A stretch of DNA of 64,000 nt from Arsukibacterium perlucidum DSM 18276 (GCF_000382165.1 NZ_KB907704.1:124001-188000); one strand, 5' to 3'. Numbered from the stretch's first letter, positions 32,340 through 42,543 are shown. Program-made: numbers and translations. Notes: a model not told the origin generated them from the letters alone.

Positions 32340-32987
32340 ATGTCTGAAAGCAATAATGATGATTATCCATCATTTACGGCACAAGATGTAAAGATAAGCG
32401 ATAAAAGCACGGTTTTTCAAGGCTTTTTCCGGGTGGAACGCTGCCGGTTGCGTCACAAACTCTACGCTGGCGGCTGGAGCAGCACTATGGTGCGGGAGAT
32501 ATTTGAACGGGGCCACGCTGTTGCGGTATTACCTTATAACCCGGCAACTGATGAACTGGTATTAATTGAACAGTTCCGGGCCGGCGCCATGGTTGATAAC
32601 CGCAGCCCCTGGTTGCTGGAAATTATTGCCGGTATGATAGACAAAAATCAGAATGCCGAGCAAACCGCCAGACGTGAGGCGCTGGAAGAAGCCGGGCTTG
32701 AGCTTGGCGAACTGTGGCCTATGCTTAGTTACTTTTCCAGCCCGGGTGGCAGTACTGAGCGGGTGCAGTTGTTTCTTGGCCAGTTAACCGGGCCGGTTCA
32801 GCCAGGTATTTATGGCCTGGCGGCGGAGCATGAAGATATAAAAGTACAGTTGTTACCTCGTGCTGACGCCCTGCAACTTTTGGCAGAGGGTAAAATTGAC
32901 AATGCTGCCACGGTAATTGCACTGCAGTGGCTAAGTTTACATTTAACCGAGGTGCGTAGCGCCTGGAGTACTAATGCTGTTGACTAA
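32340..32987 (+). CDS. nudF: ADP-ribose pyrophosphatase (Nudix)
   Basis: 215 residues. The Nudix box G-x5-E-x7-REUxEExGU is seen as GMIDKNQNAEQTARREALEE followed by AGLE. LIEQFRAGAM and SYFSSPGGSTERVQLF are NudF motifs. It hydrolyses ADP-ribose to AMP and ribose-5-phosphate. The start at ATG 32340 has TGAGGG upstream (GTG 32328 is an alternative). It leads the nudF-DUF1249-cpdA-yqiA-parE cluster, the same order as in E. coli. Confidence 0.95.
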   Translation: MSESNNDDYPSFTAQDVKISDKSTVFQGFFRVERCRLRHKLYAGGWSSTMVREIFERGHAVAVLPYNPATDELVLIEQFRAGAMVDNRSPWLLEIIAGMIDKNQNAEQTARREALEEAGLELGELWPMLSYFSSPGGSTERVQLFLGQLTGPVQPGIYGLAAEHEDIKVQLLPRADALQLLAEGKIDNAATVIALQWLSLHLTEVRSAWSTNAVD

Positions 32988-33432
32988 ACCGCGGCAATAT
33001 CAGCCGCAGTTACCCGATTTTCTCAGTTTGTGTGAGCGTAATTATGCCCGCCTGAACCGTTTGTTGCCAGCCAGTTTTGCGCCTGGTTTGCAGTGGTTTA
33101 TTGCCATTAATCCGCAGCAGCACTATCAGTTAAGCGTGCTGGAATGTGGTCCTTTTACTACCCGGTTACAAATTGAACTTGTTATGACAAGCCAGCCTGC
33201 GGCTGCCAGTAATTTTACCAGCCCCAGTTTTGATGTGCAGCTATACCATGATGCTCAGTTGGCTGAAGTAGTGCGGGTGGCCAGGCACCGCAAGTTTGCA
33301 GCGCGCTATCCCTATCCTAACCCCCAGATGATGCAGCCGGATGAAAAGCGGCAGATAAACCTGTTGCTCGCAGACTGGCTGAAGTTATGTGTTGACCAGG
33401 GATATAGTGTGGCCGCAGCGGACCTGAACTAA
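32974..33432 (+). CDS. yqiB: DUF1249 family protein (YqiB-like)
   Basis: 152 residues: FLSLCERNYARLNRLLP at the N-terminus, YQLSVLECGPFTTRLQIEL in the middle and NPQMMQPDEKRQINLLLADW near the C-terminus are the DUF1249 pattern. The family role is unknown. It overlaps nudF by 14 bp and cpdA by 1 bp, so expression is tightly coupled to both. Confidence 0.9.
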   Translation: MLLTKPRQYQPQLPDFLSLCERNYARLNRLLPASFAPGLQWFIAINPQQHYQLSVLECGPFTTRLQIELVMTSQPAAASNFTSPSFDVQLYHDAQLAEVVRVARHRKFAARYPYPNPQMMQPDEKRQINLLLADWLKLCVDQGYSVAAADLN

Positions 33433-34202
33433 TGGCAGTGTTGCAGTTAGCCGCCAAAGCGCGATATCAAATAATACAGTTAAGCGATTGTCACCTGCTG
33501 GCTGACATCGATGGTATTTATCAGGGGGTAAAGCCCGGTCGCTATCTGGAACGGGCAATCGAGACCATTGCCAGCAGTGACTACCCGCCGGATGCGGTTA
33601 TTCTCAGTGGTGATTTAAGTCAGGATCACAGTGCGGCATCTTATCAGCTGCTGGCCCGGCTGCTGGCGCCATTATGCTGCCCGGTACTGGTGCTACCCGG
33701 CAATCATGACGACTACAGTCAGCTGCATTGGTTAACCGGCCAGGCGCCGCTGGTAGCTGCGACAAGTTTGCAACTGGCTTGCTGGCAATTGCTGCTGCTT
33801 GATACCAAAGGTGATACGCCGGCAGGTTTCTTTGCAGCCGGCAGGCGCAGCGAGCTGGCAGGGCGTTTTGCTGCAAGCAGCGCCAGCCACTTCTGGCTGT
33901 TCAGCCATCATCACCCATTACCCCTTGGCAGTGCTATTGATAAACATGGCTGGCAGGATGCCGCACCTTTCTGGCAGTTACTGGCAACTGAATCCCGGGT
34001 GCGGGGCCTGGCACATGGCCACTGTCATCATGCCTACAGCAAACAGCATCAGGCTATTCAGCTGGTGGGGTGTCCGGCCAGTTCCGTGCAATTTTGCCAG
34101 CAAGACAGCTGGCACACCCTGGACCAGGGCCCGATGTATTGCCAGTGGCAATTTACGGCTGATGGTCAGGTAGACTGGCAATTTATTAGCGTCAGCCCTT
34201 GA
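33432..34202 (+). CDS. cpdA: 3',5'-cyclic-AMP phosphodiesterase CpdA
   Basis: 256 residues, calcineurin-like metallophosphoesterase: LSDCHLLADIDG (Asp, His), SGDLSQD, LPGNHDDYSQ, FSHHHPLPLG and HGHCHHAY supply the dinuclear metal site. It degrades cAMP and thereby tunes CRP signalling. The first motif reads DCH rather than the commoner DTH. Overlaps DUF1249 by one base (TAATG). Confidence 0.93.
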   Translation: MAVLQLAAKARYQIIQLSDCHLLADIDGIYQGVKPGRYLERAIETIASSDYPPDAVILSGDLSQDHSAASYQLLARLLAPLCCPVLVLPGNHDDYSQLHWLTGQAPLVAATSLQLACWQLLLLDTKGDTPAGFFAAGRRSELAGRFAASSASHFWLFSHHHPLPLGSAIDKHGWQDAAPFWQLLATESRVRGLAHGHCHHAYSKQHQAIQLVGCPASSVQFCQQDSWHTLDQGPMYCQWQFTADGQVDWQFISVSP

Positions 34203-34224
34203 CAGGCATAACAGGAGAGCACGC

Positions 34225-34815
34225 TTGACCCTTTATTATTTACATGGCTTTGCCAGCTCGTCGCAGTCAGTGAAAGCGGTGCAGGCCAGCCGGTTTTTTG
34301 CTACGTATTATCCATCGCAGCCCTTTGTCGCACTGGATTTAGCTTATACCCCGGATGAGGCGATGGCGCATTTAACGGCGGCCATGCACAAGGCACCGCC
34401 TACGGCTATTATCGGCAGTTCGCTCGGCGGTTTCCTGGCAACGGTGATGGCCGAGCGCTATCAATGCCGGGCCTGCTTGATTAACCCGGCGGTAGCACCG
34501 CATCAGGTGCTGGCAGATTATCTGGGACACTATCATCATCCGGTACTGCAGCAAGATTTTACTGTACAGCATTGTCATATGGCACAGCTGGAACAACTGA
34601 TGCCAGCGCAGTTGCAACAGCCTGCCAACTATTTAGTACTGTTGCAAAGCGGCGACGAAGTGTTAGATTACCGCAAAGCCGTTAGCTATTATCGGGGCGC
34701 CCGGCAACAGGTGATTAATGGTGGTGACCACAGCTTTATCGGTTTTGCCGATTATCTGCCGGCCATTGCCGCATTTTGCCAGTTAGTGCCGCCTGCGATC
34801 GCGGGCTCCCAGTGA
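34225..34815 (+). CDS. yqiA: YqiA-family alpha/beta-hydrolase esterase
   Basis: 196 residues. TLYYLHGFASSSQSVKA is the family start and IIGSSLGGFLATVMAERYQ holds the nucleophile Ser; Asp in LLQSGDEVLDY and His in NGGDHSFIGF complete the triad. It has esterase activity on short acyl substrates in E. coli. The start is TTG 34225 with CAGGAGAG upstream. Next to parE, as in other gammaproteobacteria. Confidence 0.92.
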   Translation: MTLYYLHGFASSSQSVKAVQASRFFATYYPSQPFVALDLAYTPDEAMAHLTAAMHKAPPTAIIGSSLGGFLATVMAERYQCRACLINPAVAPHQVLADYLGHYHHPVLQQDFTVQHCHMAQLEQLMPAQLQQPANYLVLLQSGDEVLDYRKAVSYYRGARQQVINGGDHSFIGFADYLPAIAAFCQLVPPAIAGSQ

Positions 34816-34834
34816 CCAGACAGTGACAAAAACT

Positions 34835-36727
34835 ATGACAGAACAACTGTATAACGCCGAATCAATTGAAGTTTTAACCGGGCTTGAACCCGTGCAACGC
34901 CGTCCGGGCATGTATACCGATACCACCCGCCCCAACCACCTTGCGCAGGAAGTGATCGACAATAGTGTTGATGAAGCACTGGCGGGCCATGCCGACTTAG
35001 TGCAGGTTATTTTGCATGATGATCAGTCACTGGAAGTGATCGACAACGGCCGCGGTATGCCGGTTGATATTCACCCGGAGGAAGGGGTGTCCGGGGTTGA
35101 ACTTATTATGTGCCGCTTGCACGCCGGCGGTAAGTTCTCTAATAAAAACTATCAGTTTTCCGGTGGTTTGCACGGGGTGGGTATTTCTGTTGTTAACGCG
35201 CTGTCGAGCCGGGTTGATGTCAGTATCCGCCGCGATGGCAACGTATATGATATTGCCTTTGAGCATGGCAATAAAGTAACAGAACTGGCCATTACCGGCA
35301 CGGTTGGTAAACGTAACACCGGTACCCGCCTTCGCTTCTGGCCAACCCCGAGCTATTTTGATTCACCAAAATTTTCAGTCAGCCGGCTGCTGCATGTGCT
35401 AAAAGCCAAAGCAGTATTGTGTCCGGGGTTAACGGTAAAGTTTGACGACAAAATTAACCAGCAGCAGTACAGCTGGTGTTATCAGGCGGGGATCCGGGAT
35501 TACCTGGCTGAGGCTGTGCAAAATTATGTTGCCTTGCCGGAGCAACCTTTTGTCGGTAATTTCAGCGGCTCACAGGAAGCGGTGGAATGGGCTCTGTTAT
35601 GGTTACCAGAAGGGGGTGAGCTGGTCACCGAAAGTTATGTGAACTTAATTCCTACCGCTCAGGGAGGGACTCATGTTAATGGTTTGCGCCAGGGCTTACT
35701 GGAGGCGTTGCGCGAATTTTGTGAGTTTCGCACCTTACTACCCCGAGGTATTAAGTTGTCGCCGGAAGATGTCTGGGACCGCTGCAGTTATGTGCTGAGC
35801 GTTAAAATGCAGGATCCGCAATTTGCCGGCCAGACTAAAGAGCGGTTGTCATCGCGTCAGTGTGCTGCCTTTGTCTCGGGGATTGTTAAAGATGCCTTTA
35901 GCCTGTGGTTAAATGAGCATACCGACATTGCGCTGGCTCTGGCCGATTTCTGTATTAATAATGCCCAGAAACGCTTAAAAGCAGCGAAAAAGATTATCCG
36001 CAAAAAAGTGACGTCGGGCCCTGCATTACCCGGCAAGTTAACTGATTGTTCGGCGCAGGACTTAAATCAGACTGAATTGTTTCTGGTCGAGGGTGACTCG
36101 GCCGGTGGCAGTGCCAAACAGGCACGGGACCGGGAATTTCAGGCAGTAATGCCGCTGCGTGGCAAAATTTTGAATACCTGGGAAGTAGAGTCAGGCCAGA
36201 TCCTGGCATCTCAGGAAGTGCACGATATCTCAGTAGCAATTGGTATCGACCCGGATAGCCAGGATTTAACCGGGCTGCGTTATGGCAAAATTTGTATTCT
36301 GGCCGATGCTGACTCAGACGGCCTGCATATCGCAACCTTACTTTGCGCATTATTTATGCGCCATTTCAGCACCCTGGTTGCAGCTGGCCATGTCTATGTA
36401 GCGATGCCGCCTTTGTACCGGATAGATATTGGTAAGGATGTATATTACGCGCTGGATGAAGATGAAAAAAACGGTGTGCTGGATCGGATAGAAGCGGAGA
36501 AGAAGCGCGGTAAGGTTAACGTGCAGCGTTTTAAAGGACTGGGTGAAATGAATCCATTACAACTGCGTGAAACGACGATGGACCCTAACACCCGGCGTCT
36601 GGTGCAATTAACCATTGATGATCTGGCTCAGACCATGGAGTTAATGGATATGTTGCTGGCGAAAAAGCGGGCTACCGACCGGCGCGACTGGCTGGAGTTA
36701 AAGGGAGATCGGGCGCTGATTGCCTGA
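34835..36727 (+). CDS. parE: DNA topoisomerase IV subunit B
   Basis: 630 residues from ATG 34835 (GTG 34823 would add four), the same length as E. coli ParE. GHKL ATPase domain (VIDNSVDEALAG, IDNGRGMPVD, GGLHGVGISVVNAL), transducer domain, and TOPRIM domain (LVEGDSAGGSAKQARDREFQ, LADADSDGLHIA). With ParC it decatenates daughter chromosomes. A TPR gene sits between it and parC. Confidence 0.97.
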   Translation: MTEQLYNAESIEVLTGLEPVQRRPGMYTDTTRPNHLAQEVIDNSVDEALAGHADLVQVILHDDQSLEVIDNGRGMPVDIHPEEGVSGVELIMCRLHAGGKFSNKNYQFSGGLHGVGISVVNALSSRVDVSIRRDGNVYDIAFEHGNKVTELAITGTVGKRNTGTRLRFWPTPSYFDSPKFSVSRLLHVLKAKAVLCPGLTVKFDDKINQQQYSWCYQAGIRDYLAEAVQNYVALPEQPFVGNFSGSQEAVEWALLWLPEGGELVTESYVNLIPTAQGGTHVNGLRQGLLEALREFCEFRTLLPRGIKLSPEDVWDRCSYVLSVKMQDPQFAGQTKERLSSRQCAAFVSGIVKDAFSLWLNEHTDIALALADFCINNAQKRLKAAKKIIRKKVTSGPALPGKLTDCSAQDLNQTELFLVEGDSAGGSAKQARDREFQAVMPLRGKILNTWEVESGQILASQEVHDISVAIGIDPDSQDLTGLRYGKICILADADSDGLHIATLLCALFMRHFSTLVAAGHVYVAMPPLYRIDIGKDVYYALDEDEKNGVLDRIEAEKKRGKVNVQRFKGLGEMNPLQLRETTMDPNTRRLVQLTIDDLAQTMELMDMLLAKKRATDRRDWLELKGDRALIA

Positions 36728-36777
36728 TACTTCAGGCTTACTTGCCAAGGTAACTGAGTAAAGGATGTGAAACTGTT

Positions 36778-38172
36778 TTGATTAAATTCTGCCGCTACTT
36801 TTTGCTGCTGTTATGTTTGAGTATGGCTGTTCTGATCCGGGCCGAGCCAATTCCTGACTGGTTGCTGGAGCTGGACAGCCTGAAACATCGTCAGCCCGAG
36901 CAAAGTCTGGCAATGCTTACTGCGCGCCAGGCTGAGTTTGCCAGTCAGCCAGATGTCGTTAAGGCTTATTGGTTGCGGCAACAAGCGGCATTGTTCAGCG
37001 CAGTTGGTCGTCATCAACAGCAGCTGCAGGCCGCGCGTCAGGCACTGGAGTTGCTGCAGAATACTGAGTCGGCACTTAAGGTCGAGGTGTGGTTTGAGCT
37101 TGGGTACGCCCTGGAAATGCAGGTGCAGCTAGCTGAAGCACTGGAACATTATCAGCAGGGAACCGCTTTGGCTACCCTGCTGGATAACGAAAAACTTATC
37201 TTACGCGGCCAGATTAATCAGGCTGCGATTATGAGTGAACAAGACAATGATCAGCAGGCCCTGACCTTACTAAAAGAGGTGTATCAGCGTGCTGAGCTGC
37301 TGCAGGACCCGGAAATACTGGCAGAAGTATACGCCCAGCTTGGCTTAATGTATTCCTCTCTGGCTTTTGAAGATGATGCACTGGAATTTCTGCAGCGGGC
37401 TCTGGTGTTGTATCAGCAATTAGGCTGGGTCAAAAATGAAATAGCGGTATTGTTTAATCTGGCCCGGACCTTTAGTTATCAGGAAAAATATCAGCAGGCG
37501 CTGGATCATTATAATCAGATGTTGCAACGCAGTCTGGCCGCCAATGACAACTTCAATTTATATCATGCCTACCTTGGGCTGGCGATCACCAGCGCAGAAA
37601 TGAGCCGCACTGCGGCGGCGCTGGGTTATATTGAGAAAGCCGAGCAATATTTAGCAAATTTACAGTCCAGTTATCATTTGCAATCGCATCATTATGAGAA
37701 AGCGTTAATTTACCGTGACTTAGAGCAGACATCGCTAGCCATGCAACAAGTGATACTGGCTGAACAAGCGGCCAGGCAGCCGGCTGAGCAAGCAGGCCAT
37801 GTCGGTTTGGCGATTAAACTGTTGCGAGCCGAGTTATTGGCCCAGCAAGATCAGTATCAGAAAGCCTACTTTGCGCTGCATGATTTTATTGACGGTTTTC
37901 AGCAGCTGCGTAATAAAGAGAATGAACTGGCGCTGGAGCATATGCGGCTGGAGTTTGACAGTGAACGGCAACAGGTTCGCACCAGCTTACTGGAAGCAGA
38001 AAACGAATTAAAAGCACTGCGGTTGCAGGAAGTAGAGCGTAAGCGACAAATCCAGTTGTTGTGGCTGGCTATTCTGGGTTGCACCAGCCTGATTTTACTT
38101 GGCATAGTGTTATGGCAATTTACCCGGCGTGCCGGTAAAACCAGCCACAACAAAACCGACGTGCTGCTGTAA
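36778..38172 (+). CDS. Exported TPR-repeat protein with C-terminal membrane anchor
   Basis: 464 residues. Signal peptide (cleavage about IRAEP, residue 22), roughly eight tetratricopeptide-like helix pairs (about 60-370; for example ALEHYQQGTALATLL, ALEFLQRALVLYQQL, ALDHYNQMLQRSL), a coiled coil (about 375-420) and a transmembrane helix (about 421-443) with a short basic tail. This is the sensor half of TPR-GGDEF and TPR-histidine-kinase proteins common in Alteromonadales, but no output domain follows. The start is TTG 36778 with AAGGATG upstream. Function unknown; periplasmic protein-interaction role likely. Confidence 0.78.
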   Translation: MIKFCRYFLLLLCLSMAVLIRAEPIPDWLLELDSLKHRQPEQSLAMLTARQAEFASQPDVVKAYWLRQQAALFSAVGRHQQQLQAARQALELLQNTESALKVEVWFELGYALEMQVQLAEALEHYQQGTALATLLDNEKLILRGQINQAAIMSEQDNDQQALTLLKEVYQRAELLQDPEILAEVYAQLGLMYSSLAFEDDALEFLQRALVLYQQLGWVKNEIAVLFNLARTFSYQEKYQQALDHYNQMLQRSLAANDNFNLYHAYLGLAITSAEMSRTAAALGYIEKAEQYLANLQSSYHLQSHHYEKALIYRDLEQTSLAMQQVILAEQAARQPAEQAGHVGLAIKLLRAELLAQQDQYQKAYFALHDFIDGFQQLRNKENELALEHMRLEFDSERQQVRTSLLEAENELKALRLQEVERKRQIQLLWLAILGCTSLILLGIVLWQFTRRAGKTSHNKTDVLL

Positions 38173-38258
38173 CACACTAGCCAAATATTAAATTGTGTAA
38201 AAATTGGTTTTAATAACGACTTATATAACGAATTAGCTTACTAACAACAGGAACCGGC

Positions 38259-40568
38259 ATGACAGAAACGGTGTTATCCCAGGACGGCATAGAGCAGTTA
38301 CCGCTGCGCCGCTTTACTGAAGAAGCCTACTTAAATTATTCAATGTACGTCATTATGGACCGGGCTTTGCCGCATATTGGCGATGGCTTAAAACCAGTGC
38401 AACGGCGAATTATCTACGCCATGTCAGAGCTGGGCTTGTCACATCTGGCCAAATATAAAAAGTCAGCCCGTACCGTCGGTGATGTGCTGGGTAAGTTTCA
38501 CCCGCACGGCGACAGTGCCTGTTATGAGGCTATGGTGCTGATGGCACAGCCGTTTTCGTATCGCTACCCGCTGGTTGACGGCCAGGGTAACTGGGGTGCC
38601 CCGGATGATCCGAAATCCTTTGCGGCCATGCGTTACACCGAAGCCAAATTATCCCGTTTCAGCGAAGTGCTGTTATCTGAGCTTGGCTCAGGTACCACCG
38701 ACTGGTCACCGAACTTTGATGGCACTCTGGAAGAGCCAAAAGTATTGCCAGCCCGTTTACCCCACATCCTGCTAAATGGTATTACCGGTATTGCGGTTGG
38801 GATGGCGACGGATATTCCGCCACATAATGTGCGGGAGGTTGCTAATGCCTGCGCCGCGTTACTGGACAACCCGCAAAGCTCAGTTACTGATTTAATGCAA
38901 TACGTACAAGGGCCGGATTATCCGACAGACGCTGAGATTATCAGCCCGGCCAGTGATATTGCGGCGATTTATCAGAGCGGCCGCGGCAGTATTAAAATGC
39001 GGGCGGTATACCAGCTGGAAGACGGCGACATTGTACTGACGGCACTGCCACACCAAACCTCGGGTGCAAAAATTCTGGAGCAAATTGCCGGCCAGATGCA
39101 GGCGAAAAAGCTGCCTATGGTAAGTGACTTACGTGATGAGTCAGATCATGAAAACCCTACCCGGATTGTTATCGTGCCGCGCTCAAACCGGGTCGATATT
39201 GAGCAGCTGATGCAGCATTTGTTTGCCACTACCGATTTGGAGCGCAGTTACCGGGTTAACTTAAATATTCTGGGGTTGGACCAGCGGCCGCGGGTTAAAA
39301 ACCTGCTGGAAATTCTCAGCGAATGGCTAAGCTTCCGCCGTGATACGGTGCGCCGCCGCTTGCAATATCGCTTAGATAAAGTACTCGACCGCTTGCATGT
39401 ATTGGAAGGTTTATTAATTGCCTTTTTAAATATCGATGATGTTATCCGGATTATCCGCACTTTTGATCAGCCCAAGCCTGAGCTGATTGCATTTTTCGGG
39501 ATTAGCGAGCGCCAGGCCGAAGCTATTTTAGAGCTGAAACTACGCCATTTAGCCAAGCTGGAAGAAATGAAGATCCGTGGTGAGCAGGACGAGCTGGCCA
39601 AAGAGCGTGACAAACTGCAAAGCATTTTAGGCTCAGAGAAAAAACTGACCAAACTTATCCGGGATGAACTACTGGCCGATGCTGAAAAATATGGTGACGA
39701 TCGCCGCAGCCCGCTGGTGACCCGCGGCGAGGCTAAGGCACTAAGCGAAAAAGAGTTATTGCCAAGTGAGCCGGTGACGGTGGTGCTGTCTGAAAAAGGC
39801 TGGGTACGCTGTGCCAAGGGCCATGATGTCGATGGCAACGCTTTAAGCTATAAAGCCGGTGATGCCTTTAAAGCGATGGCCAGTGGCCGCTCTAATCAGC
39901 AGGCGGTGTTTATTGATTCCAGTGGCCGCAGCTATGCCACTGAAGCGCATGAACTGCCATCGGCCCGCGGTCAGGGCGAGCCGTTAAGTGGCCGCTTTAC
40001 CATTGTTGCCGGTGAAACGGTCGACCATGTACTGCTGGGCGATGACAAGCGCGCACTGTTGTTAGCCAGCGACGCTGGCTATGGTTTTGTAGCCGAATAC
40101 AGTGATTTACTCAGCCGTAATAAAGCGGGTAAAGCGGTACTCAGCCTGCCGGTCGGTGCTAAAGTATTGCCGCCGCTGGTGGTAAAACAACCCGAAACAG
40201 ATTTACTGTTGTGTATCTCGAATGAAGGCCGGATGCTGGTGTTTCCGGTCAGTGAGTTACCGAAACTCAGTAAGGGTAAGGGCAATAAGCTGATGTCTAT
40301 TCCATCTGCCCGGGCTGCCAGCCGTGAAGAGTATGTGTGTCAGTTGGCGGTAGTGCCGGCTGATGGCGGCGTTACTCTGGTAGCCGGTAAACGCAAACTT
40401 AGCTTAAAAACAGCTGATTTAGAGCATTATATGGGTGAACGCGGCCGGCGGGGTAATAAACTGCCACGTGGTTTACAGCGGATTGACGAAGTGCAGTTGC
40501 AACAGGGAAATGCAGCCAGCCCGCTAACTGACGAAACCGCCAGTGATCAAACCAGCAATGACAACTAA
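38259..40568 (+). CDS. parC: DNA topoisomerase IV subunit A
   Basis: 769 residues. The catalytic Tyr lies in AMRYTEAKL (Tyr126), the quinolone-resistance region [10 protein letters not shown] has the susceptible-type Ser86 and Glu90, and the C-terminal half is the DNA-wrapping beta-pinwheel. It forms the ParC2ParE2 decatenase. It is separated from parE by the TPR gene. A hairpin without T-run follows (40584-40604). Confidence 0.97.
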   Translation: MTETVLSQDGIEQLPLRRFTEEAYLNYSMYVIMDRALPHIGDGLKPVQRRIIYAMSELGLSHLAKYKKSARTVGDVLGKFHPHGDSACYEAMVLMAQPFSYRYPLVDGQGNWGAPDDPKSFAAMRYTEAKLSRFSEVLLSELGSGTTDWSPNFDGTLEEPKVLPARLPHILLNGITGIAVGMATDIPPHNVREVANACAALLDNPQSSVTDLMQYVQGPDYPTDAEIISPASDIAAIYQSGRGSIKMRAVYQLEDGDIVLTALPHQTSGAKILEQIAGQMQAKKLPMVSDLRDESDHENPTRIVIVPRSNRVDIEQLMQHLFATTDLERSYRVNLNILGLDQRPRVKNLLEILSEWLSFRRDTVRRRLQYRLDKVLDRLHVLEGLLIAFLNIDDVIRIIRTFDQPKPELIAFFGISERQAEAILELKLRHLAKLEEMKIRGEQDELAKERDKLQSILGSEKKLTKLIRDELLADAEKYGDDRRSPLVTRGEAKALSEKELLPSEPVTVVLSEKGWVRCAKGHDVDGNALSYKAGDAFKAMASGRSNQQAVFIDSSGRSYATEAHELPSARGQGEPLSGRFTIVAGETVDHVLLGDDKRALLLASDAGYGFVAEYSDLLSRNKAGKAVLSLPVGAKVLPPLVVKQPETDLLLCISNEGRMLVFPVSELPKLSKGKGNKLMSIPSARAASREEYVCQLAVVPADGGVTLVAGKRKLSLKTADLEHYMGERGRRGNKLPRGLQRIDEVQLQQGNAASPLTDETASDQTSNDN

Positions 40569-40583
40569 AGCCGCTATACTGTG

Positions 40584-40604
40584 CCCCTTTTATTCAGAAG
40601 GGGC
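40584..40604 (+). promoter_or_regulatory. Hairpin covering the plsC ribosome-binding site
   Basis: GCCCCTT (40583-40589) and AAGGGGC (40598-40604) form a stem with an 8-nt loop. The right arm is the purine-rich stretch AGAAGGGG that would serve as Shine-Dalgarno for the plsC GTG at 40611. It may damp plsC translation from the parC read-through transcript. Confidence 0.4.
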
Positions 40605-40610
40605 CTTAGG

Positions 40611-41354
40611 GTGATAGCTGTCGTTCGTTTAATATTGCTGACGTTATTTTTTATTCTCAGTACCCTGGCAGGGTTAATTGTTTGTTTGTTCAGGCCTTTT
40701 CATCCTGACAACGTCGCACTTTTCAGCCACTGGTATGGCAAGGTTTCCTGGATACTGGGTATTGAAGTTGAAGTGCGGCGCGACCCGGCGATAGTTGTCG
40801 GTGAGCCCTACGTTTTTATCGCCAACCATCAGAACAACCTAGATTTATTTACGCTCAGTGGCACTGTGTTGCCTCGCACGGTTACGGTTGGCAAGAAAAG
40901 CCTGAAATATATTCCGTTTTTTGGCCAGTTATATTGGTTAAGCGGTAATATCATGATTGATCGTAACGATAAAAATAAGGCATTAACTACTATGCTGGCT
41001 GCAGCCGAGCGCATTTCGCAGCATAAAATTTCAGTATGGATGTTTCCCGAGGGTACCCGTAGTTATGGCCGCGGCCTGCTGCCTTTTAAAATGGGAGCCT
41101 TTCATATTGCCCTGGAAGCAAATGTGCCGCTGGTACCGGTAACAATGAGCAGCACCCATGGTCAGTTCAAACTTAACCGCTGGAATAACGGCAAGGTTAT
41201 CGTCCAGTTTGCCGCGCCAGAGCCGTTTAGCAAACAAGATAACCTGCGCCAGTTTGCCAAAAATATCCGCTTACAGATGGCTGAACAAATTCAGCGGCTT
41301 GATGAAGAGCTCGGCAACGACTACACTGCGCGAAACAGCAAATTAAAAGAGTAA
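40611..41354 (+). CDS. plsC: 1-acyl-sn-glycerol-3-phosphate acyltransferase
   Basis: 247 residues. Start GTG 40611 chosen since the protein then begins with its membrane helix (MIAVVRLILLTLFFILSTLA) as in E. coli PlsC. Motifs: NHQNNLD (HX4D catalytic), GKKSLKYIPFFGQLYWLSGN, FPEGTRSYGRGLLPFKMGAF and VPLVPVTMS. It converts lysophosphatidic to phosphatidic acid, following PlsY (17293). An upstream in-frame codon at 40581 would fall inside the hairpin at 40583-40604. Confidence 0.95.
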   Translation: MIAVVRLILLTLFFILSTLAGLIVCLFRPFHPDNVALFSHWYGKVSWILGIEVEVRRDPAIVVGEPYVFIANHQNNLDLFTLSGTVLPRTVTVGKKSLKYIPFFGQLYWLSGNIMIDRNDKNKALTTMLAAAERISQHKISVWMFPEGTRSYGRGLLPFKMGAFHIALEANVPLVPVTMSSTHGQFKLNRWNNGKVIVQFAAPEPFSKQDNLRQFAKNIRLQMAEQIQRLDEELGNDYTARNSKLKE

Positions 41355-41358
41355 TTGC

Positions 41359-41730
41359 ATGGAAAACTGGCAGGAATTTACTGAAGATACCATAGGCGCA
41401 TTGCTGGAAGATGGCAGCGATCCGGATGCACTTTATACCGTAGAGCATCACTTCTACGATAAAGACTTTAACAAGCTGGAAAAGCTGGCCGTTGAGTTAT
41501 TTAAACTGGGTTACGAAGTAACCGATGCCGAAGAAGTCGAGTTTGAAGACGGCAGCAATGCCTGGGTGTTTGACGCCATTCGCGAGCAATCGCTGGAAGT
41601 TGAACCTATCGTTGCCGATGCGATTAAGCTGGAAGAACTGGCCCACAAACACGGCGTGGAATACGATGGCTGGGGCACGTACTTTGAAGGCGACGAAGAA
41701 GATTTTGAGCTGGATGATGACGAAGAGTAA
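41359..41730 (+). CDS. rraB: RNase E inhibitor protein RraB
   Basis: 123 residues, very acidic. VEHHFYDKDFNKLEKLAVEL and the end GVEYDGWGTYFE followed by an Asp/Glu tail are the RraB pattern. RraB binds the C-terminal part of RNase E and modulates the degradosome. It follows plsC by 4 bp. Confidence 0.92.
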   Translation: MENWQEFTEDTIGALLEDGSDPDALYTVEHHFYDKDFNKLEKLAVELFKLGYEVTDAEEVEFEDGSNAWVFDAIREQSLEVEPIVADAIKLEELAHKHGVEYDGWGTYFEGDEEDFELDDDEE

Positions 41731-41736
41731 CAACTA

Positions 41737-42459
41737 TTATCTATAGCGCTGCATGATGGTATCTAACGTGCCATCTTGTTTGCTTAGTTGCAGCGTGCGA
41801 TTAAGATTGTCGATGACGGCTTCAGGCACCTGCATATTGCAGGCCATCCAGAGTTCGAAGGCTTTATCACTGGTAGCAACCGGATAGATAGCAAGGTCTT
41901 TTTGCGAGGCAATAAAAGGGCCGCCAATTGAACCGGCCAGCCATAAATCAATGCGCTTTAACTGCAGCATTGCCAGGTTTACCGGGATCTCAGCAATACG
42001 CTCAATTTTCAGGCCCTGTTCAACCCCATAGTCGGTAAAAGCGTCGGCGGTTTGGCCGCCGATCCTTAACTTGCTTGCCTCAGCTAAGTGATTAAATTTG
42101 GGCTGGTTGGGGTCTGTCGAAAATAACTGAACATATTCTTTGCTTAACGGGCCAACCCATCGATATAGTTCTTCGCGTTCAGTTGTTCTGACGGCTGAAA
42201 AAAAACAGGCGTTAGATTGCGTTTGGGTAAACAGCTGGGCGCGACCCCAGGGCATAATTTCAAAACGTCCGCGGTAGCTTAGTTTATCCAGCACCTGTTG
42301 GATAAGCTCGGTATTTAGCCCCGAAACTTCACCATCCCGGGTAAAGTTCCAAGGGGCATATTCTTCGGTATACAAACGCAAGAAAATTGAATCGTCAGGC
42401 TTTGCATAAGCAGGCAGCTGCCACAAAATAGCCAGCATAAAAATTAAAGCCTGACGCAT
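41737..42459 (-). CDS. Periplasmic solute-binding protein (SBP_bac_3 type)
   Basis: About 240 residues. Signal peptide MRQALIFMLAILWQLPAYA (from ATG 42459; ATG 42477 adds six residues and neither has a strong ribosome-binding site). LYTEEYAPWNFTRDGEVSGL, LNTELIQQVLDKL and MPWGRAQLFTQT are the family-3 amino-acid-binding-protein pattern; the later LAMLQLKRIDLWLAG is also typical. No transporter permease or ATPase is adjacent. Such orphans in Alteromonadales are numerous and their ligands are unknown. Confidence 0.82.
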   Translation of the reverse strand: MRQALIFMLAILWQLPAYAKPDDSIFLRLYTEEYAPWNFTRDGEVSGLNTELIQQVLDKLSYRGRFEIMPWGRAQLFTQTQSNACFFSAVRTTEREELYRWVGPLSKEYVQLFSTDPNQPKFNHLAEASKLRIGGQTADAFTDYGVEQGLKIERIAEIPVNLAMLQLKRIDLWLAGSIGGPFIASQKDLAIYPVATSDKAFELWMACNMQVPEAVIDNLNRTLQLSKQDGTLDTIMQRYR

Positions 42460-42543
42460 ACCAATACCATCATTCAAAAACTACTTATGTTACTTAGTGT
42501 AGGTTAGAAATACGTTACAGCAACCAGTCTTGGTAGCAGATGG

